Below, piece after piece: positions 6,070-6,767 of a stretch of 6,767 nt of DNA. A program made the translations under genes and the position numbers. The DNA is from Pirellulaceae bacterium. Its GTDB lineage: Bacteria; Planctomycetota; Planctomycetia; Pirellulales; Pirellulaceae. The notes beneath the pieces are model-generated. The model did no database searches. It was not told where the DNA came from and saw only the letters and a program-made list of their open reading frames with translations. The first letter of the stretch is position 1. Each line of letters begins with the position of its first letter. The stretch spans positions 1 through 6,767 of the forward strand of contig JASLRF010000130.1 in assembly GCA_030744095.1 (NCBI GenBank). Direction: 5' to 3'.

Positions 6070-6767
6070 ATGTCGAGCGACCTTCGAAATCGGATCTTTG
6101 ACGAATTACACGCCTTGGTCCTGATTGATCCGCACACGCACATCGATGCACTGAACCCGGCATCGGCGACGTTGGCGGATATTCTTGGATATCACTACTA
6201 CACTGAATTAGCACACTCGGCCGGCCTCCCTAAGGACAGGATCGAAGATCCTGAAATCGACGAAAGAGAAAAGTGTCGCCGGCTGATCGCCGATCTGGGT
6301 CCCATAGATAATACGATCCAATACAGCTGGTTCATGGAAATGGCGCAAGTCTTCTTCGGCTTTGAAGGCGACCGCATTACGGCTGACAACTGGGAAGCGG
6401 TTTACGACACGGCGCTCGAAACAATGGCTGGAGACGATTGGGCATCCAGCGTGCTGCAGCAGAGCAAGTTGGAAGCGGTCTTCCTGACGAACAACTTCGA
6501 CGACCCGCTCGAAGGTTTCGATACAAGCGTCTACGTGCCCTGTTTGAGAACTGACGACTTGGTCTTTCACCTGGGAAGGGCAGATGTTCGTCAGCGGCTC
6601 GAAGAAGCGGTCGGATCTTTAGTCAGCGATGCAGCGTCGCTGCAATCGGCGATCGGTGGCCTGTTTCAACATTTCAAAGACAAGGGAGCGCGTGCGTGCG
6701 CGATCTCGTTGCCGCCCGATTTCGAGCCAACGCGAGTTTCGCCCGGTCGTGCCGGCACGGCGGTAGA
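6070..6767 (+). CDS. Uronate isomerase-like amidohydrolase, N-terminal 232 residues (cut by window edge)
   Basis: The frame stays open from the ATG at 6070 to the right edge. The pattern fits the uronate (glucuronate) isomerase family of the amidohydrolase superfamily, TIM-barrel metalloenzymes that convert hexuronates such as glucuronate to the ketose form in the cytosol. Visible matches are the first-strand metal motif IDPHTHID (H22, H24), then ILGYHYYTEL (38-47) where UxaC has its xLKGDHYKWRAM segment. NTIQYSWFMEMAQVFFGFEG (81-100) corresponds to the family's NP/NTxxHW...LxxxFGI region, and AVFLTNNFDDPLEGF (136-150) to its xxICTTDDPxDSLE segment, followed by VPCLRTD (156-162) for VxPxxRPD. 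The family is about 470 residues, so roughly half is seen; the late catalytic Asp lies beyond the edge. Several otherwise conserved positions differ (HTH for HCH, NNFDDP for TTDDP), so this may be a divergent planctomycete subgroup with another substrate. No signal peptide is seen. Confidence 0.75.
   Translation, partial: MSSDLRNRIFDELHALVLIDPHTHIDALNPASATLADILGYHYYTELAHSAGLPKDRIEDPEIDEREKCRRLIADLGPIDNTIQYSWFMEMAQVFFGFEGDRITADNWEAVYDTALETMAGDDWASSVLQQSKLEAVFLTNNFDDPLEGFDTSVYVPCLRTDDLVFHLGRADVRQRLEEAVGSLVSDAASLQSAIGGLFQHFKDKGARACAISLPPDFEPTRVSPGRAGTAV

Noticed and set aside
5990..6570. Minus-strand frames opposite the uronate isomerase-like gene
   Set aside because: They are antisense shadows; the plus strand has a good ribosome binding site and recognisable family motifs.
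1..6767. Mobile element, CRISPR array, toxin-antitoxin or phage defence system
   Set aside because: No transposase, integrase, terminal inverted repeats, regularly spaced repeats or defence protein motifs were seen on either strand.

Overview
The window looks like chromosomal DNA of a planctomycete, most likely a Rhodopirellula/Pirellula-type organism. The main reason is the gene at 4878-5744 (minus). It carries a planctomycete cytochrome C domain (PSCyt1, with a CxxCH heme site) and a DUF1501 C-terminal segment, two domain families strongly expanded in that phylum. Moderate GC, long orphan secreted proteins and scattered single genes also fit. No mobile element, CRISPR array, tRNA or rRNA was seen.

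Layout. (1) Positions 1-2708 (minus) are one uninterrupted reading frame that runs off the left edge: at least 902 residues of an exported, probably beta-rich protein of unknown function. (2) Positions 2860-3654 (minus) encode a complete inositol-monophosphatase-family enzyme with all its metal-site motifs. It lies upstream of the secreted protein in the same orientation, about 150 bases away. (3) Positions 3655-4016 form a divergent regulatory region: a minus-strand promoter for the phosphatase, and a plus-strand extended -10 promoter followed by about 150 nt of structured sequence ending in a very strong intrinsic terminator. This is best read as an unannotated small RNA gene, or an attenuated leader of the next gene. 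(4) Positions 4017-4763 (plus) encode a 248-residue soluble protein that I do not recognise. (5) Positions 4764-4877 lie between two convergent genes; I see no good terminator there. (6) Positions 4878-5744 (minus) encode an unusual chimera: the N-terminal heme domain of a PSCyt1/PSD1 protein joined in frame to the C-terminal third of a DUF1501 protein. It looks like the product of one deletion between two adjacent genes. (7) Positions 5745-6069 form a second divergent regulatory region, with a promoter candidate on each strand and a long inverted repeat between them. (8) Positions 6070-6767 (plus) are the start of a uronate-isomerase-like amidohydrolase cut by the right edge.

The genes do not form an obvious pathway. 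The uronate isomerase-like enzyme and the PSCyt1/DUF1501 remnant both suit the polysaccharide-degrading lifestyle of planctomycetes. The two items most worth following up are the fusion gene and the candidate small RNA at about 3824-3972. Promoter, terminator and RNA-structure calls were made by eye from base complementarity and consensus matching; protein family assignments come from recalled family motifs, not from a search.
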